59,005 nucleotides of DNA from Comamonas denitrificans (GTDB taxonomy: Bacteria; Pseudomonadota; Gammaproteobacteria; Burkholderiales; Burkholderiaceae_C), in assembly GCF_017368815.1 (NCBI RefSeq), contig NZ_JAFNME010000020.1, positions 1 through 59,005 of the forward strand, read 5' to 3'. Positions 18,587 through 27,371 of this stretch are shown one piece after another. The notes under the pieces were generated by a model that was not told where the DNA came from, ran no database searches, and saw only the letters and a program-made list of their open reading frames with translations. The translations under genes were made by a program, and so were the position numbers. Position 1 is the first letter of the stretch; every line of letters begins with the position of its first letter.

Positions 18587-18654
18587 CAAAAATGGTGTTT
18601 TTTGTTGCGCGACCGCAACAAACCAAAAATACGGGCGGTCAAGCCCGGCAAGGC

Positions 18655-19836
18655 TTACTGCGCATAGGCTTTGATCGCAGCCGCCAAGGCAGCGATGCCC
18701 TGGGCAATTTGTGCCGGCGGCACCGTCACATACGACAGGCGCAGGCAGTTGTGCTGCGGATTGCCCGGGAAGAAGGGGGCGCCAGGCACAAAGGCCATGC
18801 CACGCTCCACCGCCAGGGGCAGCAGTTTTTGCGCATCCATGCCTTCGGGCAGTTGCACCCACAGGAACATGCCACCAACGGGGCGCGTCCAGCTCACACC
18901 CAAGCCCACCATCTCTTGGTCCAGGGCGGCCAGCATGGCATCGCGTTGGTTTTTGTACAGGGTGCGAATGGTGGGGATGTGGCGCGCTAAGAAGCCATCT
19001 TTCATCACCTCGGCCACCACGCGCTGGTTAAAGCTGGGGGTGTGCAAATCGGCCGCTTGTTTGGCTTGCACCAGTTTGCCGTAGACCGATTTAGGGGCCA
19101 CCACAAAGCCCAAGCGCAAGCCCGGGGCCAGCACTTTGGAGAACGAGCCCATGTAGAGCACGCCCTCGGGGTTGCGGGCTGCCAGTGGCAAGGGGGCCTC
19201 ACCTTCAAAGCGCAGATCGCCATAGGGGTTGTCTTCAACCAAAGGAATGTCCAGCTCGCGGGCTTTGTCCACCAGGGCCTGGCGGCGCTCCTCGCTCATG
19301 GTGCGCCCCGTGGGGTTTTGAAAGTTGGGCAGCACATAGGCAAAGCGGGCTTTGTCAGCACCGCTGCCCGCTTGGGCAGCGAAATCATCAACCAACATGC
19401 CTTGATCGTCGCTGGCCACACCGACAGCGATCGGCTCCATCGGGGCAAAGGCTTGTAAAGCGCCTAGGTAGGTAGGGCGCTCAACGAGCAAGCGGCTGTC
19501 TTTGTCCAAAAAGATCTTGCCGATCAAATCCAGGGCCTGTTGCGAGCCGCTGACGATCAGCACCTGCTCCGGATCGACATCCCAGGGCAAAAAATCGGCC
19601 ACCGCCTGGCGCAGTGCGGGCAGTCCTTCGGTGGTGGAATATTGCAGGGCTGCCGCGCCATCACGCTCCAGTACGGTATTGCACGCGGCCTGGAAGGCGC
19701 TGATCGGGAAGGTTTGCGGGGAAGGCAGGCCGCCTGCCATGCTGATGATGCCGGGGCGGTCGGTGAGTTTGAGAATCTCGCGAATGGCTGACGAGTTCAT
19801 CTTGGCGGCACGGCTGGCCAGGGTCCATTGGGTCAT
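18655..19836 (-). CDS. PLP-dependent aminotransferase, MocR/2-aminoadipate type (class I/II)
   Basis: 393 residues. Fold-type I aminotransferase close to LysN/2-aminoadipate and multiple-substrate transaminases: ISMAGGLPSPQTFP at the N-terminus, IVSGSQQALDLIGKIFL, PNFQNPTG, VEDNPYGDLRF and the PLP-lysine motif YMGSFSKVLAPGLRLGFVV. There is no N-terminal helix-turn-helix, so it is an enzyme and not a MocR regulator. Start at 19836 follows GAGAGACC; a longer frame upstream overlaps the LysE gene. The exact substrate cannot be set from sequence; a LysE exporter next door on the same strand hints at amino-acid handling. Confidence 0.9.
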   Translation of the reverse strand: MTQWTLASRAAKMNSSAIREILKLTDRPGIISMAGGLPSPQTFPISAFQAACNTVLERDGAAALQYSTTEGLPALRQAVADFLPWDVDPEQVLIVSGSQQALDLIGKIFLDKDSRLLVERPTYLGALQAFAPMEPIAVGVASDDQGMLVDDFAAQAGSGADKARFAYVLPNFQNPTGRTMSEERRQALVDKARELDIPLVEDNPYGDLRFEGEAPLPLAARNPEGVLYMGSFSKVLAPGLRLGFVVAPKSVYGKLVQAKQAADLHTPSFNQRVVAEVMKDGFLARHIPTIRTLYKNQRDAMLAALDQEMVGLGVSWTRPVGGMFLWVQLPEGMDAQKLLPLAVERGMAFVPGAPFFPGNPQHNCLRLSYVTVPPAQIAQGIAALAAAIKAYAQ

Positions 19837-19961
19837 GTTGGGTCTCTCAAGAGAAAAGCCGGGGATCACCCAGGCAAAAATTTTCAACAGGTGGCAGCCG
19901 CTGGTGGCAAGGCTGGCCTGCTCCGAAGAGCGGCCATTGTCAGCAAGTTCATCTGTGGTGC

Positions 19962-20582
19962 CTAGGGCACAAACCCAGGGGTTTGCCCTTGCAGCATCCA
20001 CAACGCCGTCACCGCCAGCAACAACGCCATACCGCGATTGAACCATAGCAGGCGCTGCCCTTGGGCTAACCAGTGGCGCAATACGGCCCCGAGGCAGGCG
20101 TACGTAAGATTGCTGCTAAAAGCAAAAAACACCATTACCGGCACCACAATGCCCAAGCGCAAGCCCATATTGGGCTGTCCTGCGACCCAGCCTGCGATGA
20201 TCGTCAGCGCCAAGAACCATGCCTTGATGTTCACAAACTGCAGCAAAACGCCTTGACCAAAACCCACCTGCAGCCGATCCGCCCGCGCCTGGGCCAGTTG
20301 CCGAGTGCCCGCCAGCCGCCACGCCAGCCACAACAAATAGCTGCAGCCCCCCAGCTGAATCCCCCAGCGCAGAGCAGGAACTTGTGCCACCAATGCCCCT
20401 ACCCCGACGCTGCACAGCAACAGGAGCAAACACCAGCCCACTGGCACAGCCAACACAAAGCGCAGGCTGTGGCGCAAGCCAGCATTGGCGGCCATGGCGG
20501 TGGCCAAAGCGGTATTGGGGCCCGGGGTAAAGCTCATGGCAGTGGCCAAGAGCAGCAACGCAGTAAATTCAGTCCAAAGCAT
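19962..20582 (-). CDS. LysE/RhtB-family amino-acid exporter
   Basis: 206 residues, five to six membrane helices. The family start FTPGPNTALATAMAANAGLRHSL is clear, followed by LQLGGCSYLLWLAWR-like and VNIKAWFLALTIIAGWV helices. Members export amino acids or similar metabolites by proton antiport. It lies 125 bp upstream of the aminotransferase on the same strand and is divergent from the rhodanese gene 43 bp away. Confidence 0.9.
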   Translation of the reverse strand: MLWTEFTALLLLATAMSFTPGPNTALATAMAANAGLRHSLRFVLAVPVGWCLLLLLCSVGVGALVAQVPALRWGIQLGGCSYLLWLAWRLAGTRQLAQARADRLQVGFGQGVLLQFVNIKAWFLALTIIAGWVAGQPNMGLRLGIVVPVMVFFAFSSNLTYACLGAVLRHWLAQGQRLLWFNRGMALLLAVTALWMLQGQTPGFVP

Positions 20583-20625
20583 GGGGCCGATAATGCCGCG
20601 TTATTGGCCATAAAGTGAGTTTGCA

Positions 20626-21051
20626 ATGAGCGAAACAAAGGATTTCGGTGCGGTGATTCCCGCCCATGGCTATGCCGGCGACATTCCCCCCGCCTTGGCA
20701 TGGCAATGGGTACAAGCGGGGAATGCGGTGCTGGTGGATGTGCGCACGGATGCCGAACGTGCCTGGGTGGGCCAGGTGCCAGGGGCCAAAGTGGTAGCTT
20801 GGAAACAATGGCCGCAAATGCTGATGAATCCCGATTTTGATACCCAGCTGCAAGCTGTGGTGCCATCAGGCAGCAAGGTGCTGCTGCTGTGCCGCAGTGG
20901 AGTGCGATCGGTAGCTGCTGCGCAGCGGGCAACCGAGCTTGGGCTGCAGGCCTACAGCATTCTGGAAGGTTTTGAGGGCGATTTGGATGCCAACGGCCAA
21001 CGCGGCAAGCTCAATGGCTGGCGCTATCGAGGGCTGCCTTGGCAGCAGTAA
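20626..21051 (+). CDS. Rhodanese-like domain protein
   Basis: 141 residues, a single rhodanese domain: ALVDVRTDAERAWVGQVPGA-type segment (here VLVDVRTDAERAWVG) and the active-site loop LLCRSGVRSVAAA with the catalytic Cys. Such proteins transfer sulfane sulfur or carry it bound as persulfide. The C-terminal NGWRYRGLPWQQ is typical of small proteobacterial members. No signal peptide. SD is AGTGAG before ATG 20626, divergent from the LysE gene. Confidence 0.9.
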   Translation: MSETKDFGAVIPAHGYAGDIPPALAWQWVQAGNAVLVDVRTDAERAWVGQVPGAKVVAWKQWPQMLMNPDFDTQLQAVVPSGSKVLLLCRSGVRSVAAAQRATELGLQAYSILEGFEGDLDANGQRGKLNGWRYRGLPWQQ

Positions 21052-21114
21052 AACGAATGAAGTGCTGAGGCCGCACGCTGCACGGGGCTGAGTGGCCCAG
21101 CGGGACCGGTTCAG

Positions 21115-22011
21115 TCATTCAAGCACCAACTCTGCCAGCCCGTACAGCGGCGCACTGTGCCCCCAGGGATTCCACATGGCTTCCATAGCCACCCCCATCC
21201 AGCCATGGCTGGGGGCCACGCTGTGCGATTGGCGCAGTTGCAGGCGAGGATGGCAGGCAGTCAATTCCTGCATTTGGCCAATGCCCCACCGAAACTGGGC
21301 CTGGGTGCGCCCCACACTGGCGTGCCATTGGGCTTGACCGACGGCGCAGCGGGCCATGGTATCGAGCACCAACACGGAGCCCGCAGGCGCTGCCTCGGCA
21401 AACTCTTGCAGCACCGTTCGCACTTCATCGGGCTGGAAATACAGCAGCACCCCTTCAATCAACAGAAAAACCGGCTGCGCTGTGGCCCGTTTAGGCAGGC
21501 GCAAACGCTGCCACCAGCCAGGTTGTTGTAAATCTGCCGTACCAGCCCGCAGCCGGGGCATTTGGGCAGGCAAGAGCGTTTTGCGCAAGGCCATCACTTC
21601 AGCGAGATCCGCATCCAGCCACGTGTTTTGGCCATTGTTCAGCCACTGAAAATAATCTGTCAGCCCGCAGCCCAAGTTGATGCCCCAGGCTTTGGGGTGT
21701 TCAACAAAAAAGGCTTGGGCGCACTCCCGAATCAAGCGCGTGCGCCACAGCACATTCAGCACGGTAGGGCGATCGGCCAGATAGGCTTGGCCATCAATCT
21801 CCAGGGTGCGCAAAAGGCGGCTGGCCTGCTCATCCCCACAGGCATGCCCCGGGTAAAGCCCCCCACCCAAAGCCCGCGCGACCAGCGGAATAATCAAAGT
21901 TTGCTGCACCGGCGTAAACGCCTCGCAGTGTCTGCGCACTGGGGGTGGCGGCGCTGGCATGTGGCATCCGGGCAACTTATGCCCACTCGATCCAACAATG
22001 GTGTTATTCAT
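21115..22011 (-). CDS. Class I SAM-dependent methyltransferase, LCM/Tcmp-like
   Basis: 298 residues. The motif INLGCGLTDYFQWL near residue 110 followed by WLDADLAEVMALRKTLLP and LLIEGVLLYF is the signature of the leucine carboxyl methyltransferase (Ppm1/TcmP) family, which methylates carboxyl or other O positions using SAM. The natural substrate is unknown. Convergent with the rhodanese gene and divergent from the SulP gene. Confidence 0.85.
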   Translation of the reverse strand: MNNTIVGSSGHKLPGCHMPAPPPPVRRHCEAFTPVQQTLIIPLVARALGGGLYPGHACGDEQASRLLRTLEIDGQAYLADRPTVLNVLWRTRLIRECAQAFFVEHPKAWGINLGCGLTDYFQWLNNGQNTWLDADLAEVMALRKTLLPAQMPRLRAGTADLQQPGWWQRLRLPKRATAQPVFLLIEGVLLYFQPDEVRTVLQEFAEAAPAGSVLVLDTMARCAVGQAQWHASVGRTQAQFRWGIGQMQELTACHPRLQLRQSHSVAPSHGWMGVAMEAMWNPWGHSAPLYGLAELVLE

Positions 22012-22176
22012 ACCACCCCTTTCTTCCGAACTGAGCCCAACGATAAACAGCGATGCACTCGATAATATTTACTCAACCTTATTGGCCACCCAGCAATATG
22101 TCGCGCCCACAGCCTATTGCTTGTAAGTTTTTTGTCAGTATTTAGTTTTGATACCCATCAAACTTTAAGGATTTCC

Positions 22177-23784
22177 ATGCAGTTTCGCCCTCGGATTCTT
22201 GATATTCGGCACAACTACAACCGCCAGCGCCTGGTCGGTGATCTGGGTGCTGGGGCCACCGTGGGTGTCGTAGCGTTACCGCTGGCCATGGCTTTTGCCA
22301 TTGCCAGCGGCTTGCCCCCTCAAGCAGGATTGTGGACCGCCATCATTGGCGGCGCGTTGGTCGCGCTCCTGGGCGGCTCGAACGTGCAAATTGCCGGGCC
22401 TGCGGGGGCATTCATCGTCATTGTCTATGGCATCGTCCAGCGTCACGGAGTGGGTGGACTTTTGATTGCCACCTGCGGCGCGGGGGTGCTGCTAATGCTG
22501 ATGGGAATCTTCCGCTTGGGCAACTTGGTGCGCTTTGTCCCCGTGAGCATCATCATTGGCTTTACCAACGGCATTGCGGTGTTGATTGCCCTCTCGCAAC
22601 TCAAAGATGCGCTGGGCCTGCCCATTGCCAAAATGCCAGGTGATTTTTTTGGCCAAATGCAAGCCATTGGCAGCCATTTAAACCAATGGAATCCCACCGC
22701 CCTGGGCTTGGCGGTCGGTTGTTTGGCCCTGCTGTTTATCTGGCCGTATTTGCTGCACCAAAAATCCCCAATCCAACGTTTTGATGGGGTTACCGTGCGT
22801 ACTTTTGCCCGCCTGCCCGCCCCGGTGGTGGCGTTGCTGACCTTCACGGCCTTGGCCTACTTTCTGCACCTACCAGTAGAAACCATTGGCAGCCGCTTTG
22901 GCAGCATTCCCCAAGAACTGCCAGCCTTGGTGTGGCCCGAATTGTCCTGGGACAGCGCGCGGCGTTTGCTGATGCCAACCATCACCATCGCCGCGCTGGG
23001 CGCGATTGAATCGCTGCTATGCGCCCGCGTGGCCGACCAATTGGCCACCAGCCCCAGCCATCGCAAACACGACCCCAACCAGGAGCTTTTAGCCCAAGGA
23101 GCAGCCAATTTTGTCGTTCCCTTCTTGGGCGGTATGCCTGTGACCGGCACGATTGCCCGCACCGTCACCAATTTGCGCTCGGGGGCAACTTCGCCCATCT
23201 CCGGCTTGGTGCATTCCCTGGTACTGATGCTGATTGTGCTGCTAGCAGCCCCTCTGGCCGTGCATGTCCCCCTGGCCGTACTGGCAGGGGTTTTGTTGTT
23301 TGTGGCTTGGAATATGGGCGAGTGGCGCGAGTTTGTCCGCCTGCGCCAATTCAGCAACCATTACCGCCTTTTGCTGCTGGGTACCTTCTTTTTAACGGTG
23401 GTGTTTGACCTGATGGTTGCCATGGAAGTGGGCTTGGTACTGGCCTGCGTGCTGTTCGTGCGGCGCATGGCCACCTTGTTCAAGGTGCATGCCACCAGCG
23501 CCGATGGCCTAGCTTGGCGTTTACACGGGGCGCTCTTTTTTGGTGCCACAGACAAGCTTGATGTGCTGCTTGAAGCGGCTCAAACCGTACCGGTCGGCAG
23601 CACCATGACCTTGGACATGGCCGCCTTGTTTGCACTGGACACCACGGGGGTCGATAGCCTGGAGCAGCTGCTCAAAGCATTGGAGCAGCGCGGGGCCCAC
23701 TTGGCCCTCGAAGGTATGCAACCCCAAGTGCAATCTTTGCTGGAGCGCTCGGGTTTGACAGAAAAATTAAACCTTGCCCGTTGA
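22177..23784 (+). CDS. SulP-family anion permease with STAS domain
   Basis: 535 residues. N-terminal membrane domain with [38 protein letters not shown] and further helices, ending at about residue 430, then a STAS domain with [23 protein letters not shown]. SulP proteins import sulfate, bicarbonate or dicarboxylates; substrate is not defined by sequence. ATG 22177 follows TTAAGGATT; the in-frame TTG/ATG upstream lacks an SD. The 3' end overlaps the convergent dut gene by 18 bp. Confidence 0.93.
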   Translation: MQFRPRILDIRHNYNRQRLVGDLGAGATVGVVALPLAMAFAIASGLPPQAGLWTAIIGGALVALLGGSNVQIAGPAGAFIVIVYGIVQRHGVGGLLIATCGAGVLLMLMGIFRLGNLVRFVPVSIIIGFTNGIAVLIALSQLKDALGLPIAKMPGDFFGQMQAIGSHLNQWNPTALGLAVGCLALLFIWPYLLHQKSPIQRFDGVTVRTFARLPAPVVALLTFTALAYFLHLPVETIGSRFGSIPQELPALVWPELSWDSARRLLMPTITIAALGAIESLLCARVADQLATSPSHRKHDPNQELLAQGAANFVVPFLGGMPVTGTIARTVTNLRSGATSPISGLVHSLVLMLIVLLAAPLAVHVPLAVLAGVLLFVAWNMGEWREFVRLRQFSNHYRLLLLGTFFLTVVFDLMVAMEVGLVLACVLFVRRMATLFKVHATSADGLAWRLHGALFFGATDKLDVLLEAAQTVPVGSTMTLDMAALFALDTTGVDSLEQLLKALEQRGAHLALEGMQPQVQSLLERSGLTEKLNLAR

Positions 23785-24216
23785 GCCATACCCCCCCGTG
23801 CCGCGCTCGCTCACCTGGGCAAAGTCTTGCACCTCGTTGAACTGGGCTTGCACCACGGGAACGATCACCAACTGCGCCAAACGCTCCATGGGTTGCAAGG
23901 TAAAAGCGGTGCTAGAGCGGTTCCAGGCGCTGACCATGAGCTCGCCCTGGTAATCCGAATCAATCAGCCCCACCAGATTACCGAGCACGATGCCATGCTT
24001 ATGCCCCAAGCCTGAGCGCGGCAGGATCAGGGCGGCATAGCCGGGATCACGCAGATGCACCGCCATACCCGTCGGAATCAATTGCCACTGGCCCGGCTGC
24101 AGCAGTACGGGCGCTTGAATACAGGCCCGCAGGTCTAAGCCGGCGCTGCCAGGGGTGGCATAAGTGGGAGGGGTGTCGCGCAGACGCGCATCGAGAATTT
24201 TGAGATCAACTTGCAT
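23767..24216 (-). CDS. dut: Deoxyuridine 5'-triphosphate nucleotidohydrolase (dUTPase)
   Basis: 149 residues, trimeric dUTPase. Converts dUTP to dUMP and keeps uracil out of DNA. All five motifs are visible: [10 protein letters not shown] (I), [11 protein letters not shown] (II), [11 protein letters not shown] (III), [11 protein letters not shown] (IV) and the C-terminal [10 protein letters not shown] (V). This is the last chromosomal gene before the integrated element. Confidence 0.96.
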   Translation of the reverse strand: MQVDLKILDARLRDTPPTYATPGSAGLDLRACIQAPVLLQPGQWQLIPTGMAVHLRDPGYAALILPRSGLGHKHGIVLGNLVGLIDSDYQGELMVSAWNRSSTAFTLQPMERLAQLVIVPVVQAQFNEVQDFAQVSERGTGGYGSTGKV

Positions 24217-24293
24217 GGGGCGTGACTACAGGCCGTTATTTTTTATGCCGCAGCATCCAAATACGACGCGCAAGCAGACGCAGGCCAAAAACA

Positions 24294-24327
24294 AAAAAAG
24301 CCAAAAAACAAAGTTTTTGGCTTTTTT
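24294..24327 (-). terminator. Strong terminator, probably of the tRNA-Gly unit split by the ICE
   Basis: 14-bp stem AAAAAAGCCAAAAA / TTTTTGGCTTTTTT (24294-24307 with 24314-24327), 6-base loop. No minus-strand gene ends just upstream of it; instead the tRNA-Gly 3' end sequence does (24367-24384). Before ICE insertion it would have closed the tRNA-Gly transcript. Confidence 0.8.
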
Positions 24328-24366
24328 AGCTATCTATGAACGTTGTGCAATGTCCATAGAAAAATT

Positions 24367-24384
24367 TGGAGCGGGAAACGAGAC
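24367..24384 (-). other. ICE attachment site (3' end of tRNA-Gly, ICEclc-type core)
   Basis: The minus strand reads GTCTCGTTTCCCGCTCCA, the 3' 18 bases of a proteobacterial tRNA-Gly and the attachment core used by ICEclc-type integrases (recalled). The sequence on its 5' side is not a tRNA, so this is the distal junction copy. The intact tRNA-Gly is expected next to the integrase at the other end of the ICE, off the right edge. It marks the chromosome/ICE boundary. Confidence 0.88.
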
Positions 24385-25207
24385 GTTTACTAAGACCGTA
24401 AGCCGTTGTTTCCCAATCACTTTCTTCGCTGGCTTGACTAGCGAAGACCTTAATTGTAGCCTCATTTTTCACCCTCGGCAACAAGTTCGTCCAGAAACTT
24501 CCAGTAAGGTCCAAGGACACCTCCTCAGCGCATCGTCCCCACACCTCGTTCATCGCCGGCTACGGTGGTCTCGAACTCACCAATGATCACCTTTCCATAT
24601 GCTTGGCTAGCTGCGTCGAAAGGCATTCGAGCACGTCACGCAAGTCCGCATAGAGGTCATGCCCGTTGGGCCGAGCCGAGCGCACCAGGCTCATCACCGA
24701 AACAGCGCGCTGACCGGCACGCAAGCTACCGACGAACAACTGGTTCGCCCTTTGAAGTGCCACTGGACGAATTTGCCTCTCGACGCGGTTGTTGTCTGGC
24801 GGCAGACGCCTGTCGTCGTTAGCGCCTCCCGGCGACCAAGGTTGGACTGCATGGCTCTCGCCGTGCCTGAGCTGTTCGGCACACCGGCTCGCTGCAGAAG
24901 CGACCACCCATACCCGTCTGCGCAAGTTGCGCGGGAAGAACCCATACGCTTGTCACTGGGACTGGATGCGCGATTCTTTATCGGTATATCAGGATACCTG
25001 GGAACGCATGACAGGCTCGGGATCAGTACGCCTGCCTTGGCATCTAGAAGCCACTGCGCGCCTATTGCGCCCTGTGAAACCGCAGGGGTATCACACCATG
25101 ACAAATTGCTCTTGATGAGATTGCGGTAACGCATGACGCTGCCAGTGTGAGCGCCATTCTTCGTGTTGATCAGCGACAGGACCGATCAACCTACCACTCA
25201 CGGATTC
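24385..25207. other. ICE terminal region with decayed sequence
   Basis: Between the attachment site and the bisR promoter region I see no intact gene. The stretch holds the IS66 remnant (24587-24824) and, on the minus strand at about 24955-25134, a ~60-residue stretch (TPAVSQGAIGAQWL, VLIPS) faintly like the C-terminus of a RES-domain toxin. That likeness is weak and the frame shows no credible gene start. The rest (24385-24586) has no recognisable feature. Codon periodicity is poor, as expected for eroded DNA. Confidence 0.5.
24587..24824 (-). pseudogene. IS66-family transposase (TnpC), C-terminal remnant
   Basis: The minus-strand translation contains RLPPDNNRVERQIRPVAL, then ANQLFVGSLRAGQRAVSVMSL and ARPNGHDLYADLRDVLE, the C-terminal part of IS66 TnpC with the last acidic catalytic residue in NNRVE. 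About 75 residues survive out of roughly 500. No complementary N-terminal part, TnpB or IS ends are seen nearby. A dead fragment at the ICE end. Confidence 0.85.
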
Positions 25208-25348
25208 TTACACATTGAGCACATGGCGGCTACCACTGACTTGAGCTACTGAAAAGTGCTCAGGGCTCATGAAGAAGCGAGACTCGGGACTCGCTTCATC
25301 CACAGACAACTGCCCGGCCATGAGGTTGGCGCCAAAGGAGTCGGCCAT
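25208..25348 (-). CDS. Possible 46-residue protein divergent from bisR
   Basis: Frame of 46 residues starting MADSFGANLMAGQLSVDE with a good SD (CAGGAGA) seven bases before the ATG. It is divergent from bisR; the two SDs lie back to back in the palindrome CTCC-TGGA-AGGAG (about 25355-25367). I do not recognise the protein. It may be a real small gene or a truncated remnant. Confidence 0.35.
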   Translation of the reverse strand: MADSFGANLMAGQLSVDEASPESRFFMSPEHFSVAQVSGSRHVLNV

Positions 25349-25375
25349 GTAGTTCTCCTGGAAGGAGATGGGAGC

Positions 25376-26122
25376 ATGAACCACAATGCACCAGCATCGA
25401 AGGTGTTCTATCGTCCGATCGAAGCCTCCCTCCGGTGGGCTGGGCTTCTGCGGTTTGAGCATGTCATCCTCACTTCGGTCTCGTCGTCAAGGAACCTGCC
25501 ACAGTCGTTGGATTGCCCACGTTGGGGTGAGCTGAGGCTGTATACCGAACGCATCTACGATGGCATCCTCAATGCGGAACTTCCTTTCGGGAGGAACGGC
25601 ATCACGACGCACGACACCGCGCTGATCGACTCCCCTGATCTCACTGTCCGTCACGTCGATCTGAAGCGTTGGATGCGCCAGCACTACCCCGAACAGCGCC
25701 CCGGCTTTCTCTTCTCGCGCAGCGAGCGCATCGCCCATCCCTCCATCTCTCTGGAAACCGGGCAGGCCATGCTGGTCGAGCGCTTGGCCCTCAAATCTGC
25801 CCTGGAGCAGTCCAAGCGCCAACTCCGCGAGCTGCAAGACAAGCACGACGCACTGCTCAAACAGTCCAAAATCATCCCGGCCTGCGCGCAGTACCCAATC
25901 AGTGATCGGGCCGAAGCCACCTACCTGAACATCATCGGCGGCATATTGGAGCTGATGCTCGGCCAATCGCCCTCGGGCACACCGTACTCCAGCTTCAAAA
26001 CGCAAGAGGCTGTCGTAAGCGCATTGGTCGCCCATCACCACGGCGTCATGGGGATCGCCGAGCGGACGTTGAACGGCAAGTTCGCCACGGCCAGACGCCG
26101 GCTGCATAGCGCCACCCTCTGA
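25376..26122 (+). CDS. bisR: BisR-like ICE activator (upstream of alpA)
   Basis: 248 residues with no common domain I can name. The position immediately upstream of alpA-parA and the length match BisR of ICEclc, which switches on the alpA promoter in the transfer-competence cascade (recalled from ICEclc work). Middle part includes a Lys/Arg/Gln-rich heptad stretch (SALEQSKRQLRELQDKHDALLKQ) that should form a coiled coil, and the C-terminus (GVMGIAERTLNGKFATARRRL) is basic and could contact DNA. ATG 25376 follows GGAAGGAGATGGGAGC; the frame stays open upstream but without an SD. Identity rests on context, not on a detected domain. Confidence 0.6.
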   Translation: MNHNAPASKVFYRPIEASLRWAGLLRFEHVILTSVSSSRNLPQSLDCPRWGELRLYTERIYDGILNAELPFGRNGITTHDTALIDSPDLTVRHVDLKRWMRQHYPEQRPGFLFSRSERIAHPSISLETGQAMLVERLALKSALEQSKRQLRELQDKHDALLKQSKIIPACAQYPISDRAEATYLNIIGGILELMLGQSPSGTPYSSFKTQEAVVSALVAHHHGVMGIAERTLNGKFATARRRLHSATL

Positions 26123-26153
26123 GGATTGCCAGCTTGTATGTGCAGTCGCGGAG

Positions 26154-26197
26154 ATTGCATTTGCAATGTCTTTCCGTAGCCATGTCTATTGAATAGA
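26154..26197 (+). promoter_or_regulatory. Two dyads in the alpA promoter region
   Basis: ATTGCA-TT-TGCAAT (26154-26167) and TCTATT-G-AATAGA (26185-26197) are perfect inverted repeats about 30 bp apart, 44-87 bp upstream of the alpA ATG. TTGCAA inside the first could act as a -35 with a -10 inside the second. They are natural candidates for binding of the regulator that drives alpA. Confidence 0.5.
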
Positions 26198-26240
26198 GGT
26201 CACGCCAACAAACGCCACTGAGCGTTCAGGAGTGACCACC

Positions 26241-26453
26241 ATGTCGCAAACACCTGTTCTGCCGCCCAACGAGCGCCGCATCCTGCGCTTGGAAGAAGTC
26301 GAATCGAAGTCCGGCTTCAAGCGCGCCCACCTCTACAACCTGATGCGCGCGGGCAAGTTCCCCAAGGCGCTGCGCCTGGGTGTGCGCGCCGTCGGCTGGG
26401 ATTCCATCGAAATCGATCAGTGGATCGCCGAGCGCGTCAACAACCGGGCCTGA
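26241..26453 (+). CDS. alpA: AlpA-family transcriptional regulator
   Basis: 70 residues. Winged helix-turn-helix AlpA/Cox-type regulator: RRILRLEEVESKSGFKRAHLYNLMRAGKFPKALRLG, with VGWDSIEIDQWIAERV completing the fold. ATG 26241 is preceded by GGAG at 9 bases; the in-frame GTG 26232 is less well placed. First gene of the alpA-parA-shi-bisDC operon; in ICEclc this operon carries the bistability switch. Confidence 0.9.
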   Translation: MSQTPVLPPNERRILRLEEVESKSGFKRAHLYNLMRAGKFPKALRLGVRAVGWDSIEIDQWIAERVNNRA

Positions 26454-26495
26454 CCCATTCTCCCGCGGACCTTCCATCCTCACACGGAGAACGCC

Positions 26496-27371
26496 ATGCA
26501 GGTTGTATCCATCATTTCAACGAAAGGTGGCGTCGGCAAGACCACCACTGCCGCGAACCTGGGCGGGCTCGTCGCCGACGCGGGGCTGCGCGTGCTGCTG
26601 CTCGATCTCGACGTGCAGCCCACCTTGTCGTCCTACTACGAACTGGGACACCGTGCGCCTGGTGGCATCTATGAGCTGCTGGCCTTCAACGAGCGCGACC
26701 TCGGCCAGCTCGTGTCCCGCACGATCATTACGGGTCTGGACCTGGTGCTGTCCAACGACCACCGGGGCGAGCTGAGCACCTTGTTGCTGCACGCGCCGGA
26801 TGGGCGCCTGCGGCTGCGGCACCTGCTGCCCATGCTGGCTCCTCTCTACGACCTGGTGCTGATCGACACCCAGGGCGCGCGTTCGGTGACGCTGGAGATG
26901 GCGGTGCTCGCTTCCGATCTCGCGCTGTCACCCGTGACCCCGGAAATCCTCGCCGCCCGCGAACTGCGGCGCGGCACCATGCAGTTGCTGGAGGACATCG
27001 CTCCGTACCGGCACCTGGGCATTGAGCCGCCGCCGCTGCATCTGCTCATCAACAGGGTCCACCCGGTGTCGGCGAACGCCCGGCTGATCCAACAGGCCTT
27101 GCGCGACCTGTTCCAGGACCACGCCGGCATCCGCGTGCTGACCACCGACGTGCCGGCCATCGAAGCCTATCCGCGCGCCGCGACGCGCGGCCTGCCAGTG
27201 CATCGGGTCGAATACCGCCAGCCACCGGGCAGAGTCGCCCCCGCCGCGCTCGACACCATCCGCGGCCTCGCCGGCGAACTGTTCCCGCAATGGCAGCACC
27301 GATTTGCCACGGTGTCCGGCCGCCCGCCATTTCCTCTGGATACCGGGAGGCCCCATGGCGAGCGCACATGA
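26496..27371 (+). CDS. parA: ParA/Soj-type ATPase of the ICE
   Basis: 291 residues. Deviant Walker A STKGGVGKTTT (residues 8-18), LLLDLDVQPTLSSYY as motif A', and LVLIDTQGARS as Walker B. Relatives stabilise excised ICEs and, in ICEclc, act with Shi in arresting division of transfer-competent cells. The 3' end overlaps the next gene by 17 bp. Starts 42 bp after alpA. Confidence 0.93.
   Translation: MQVVSIISTKGGVGKTTTAANLGGLVADAGLRVLLLDLDVQPTLSSYYELGHRAPGGIYELLAFNERDLGQLVSRTIITGLDLVLSNDHRGELSTLLLHAPDGRLRLRHLLPMLAPLYDLVLIDTQGARSVTLEMAVLASDLALSPVTPEILAARELRRGTMQLLEDIAPYRHLGIEPPPLHLLINRVHPVSANARLIQQALRDLFQDHAGIRVLTTDVPAIEAYPRAATRGLPVHRVEYRQPPGRVAPAALDTIRGLAGELFPQWQHRFATVSGRPPFPLDTGRPHGERT

Noticed and set aside
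18601-18622. Perfect 9-bp hairpin TTTGTTGCG/CGCAACAAA between the porin and aminotransferase genes
   Set aside because: On neither strand is the stem followed by a T run; the T run precedes it. Not called a terminator. The GCCCC/GGGGC hairpin nearby fits better.
24367-24460. A tRNA-Gly gene at the attachment site
   Set aside because: Only the last 18 bases match; the sequence 5' of them cannot form the D and anticodon arms.
24955-25134. Minus-strand frame resembling the C-terminus of a RES-domain toxin
   Set aside because: Only a short, weak likeness (SQGAIGAQWL, VLIPS) with no antitoxin, start or full domain. Mentioned inside the region entry only.
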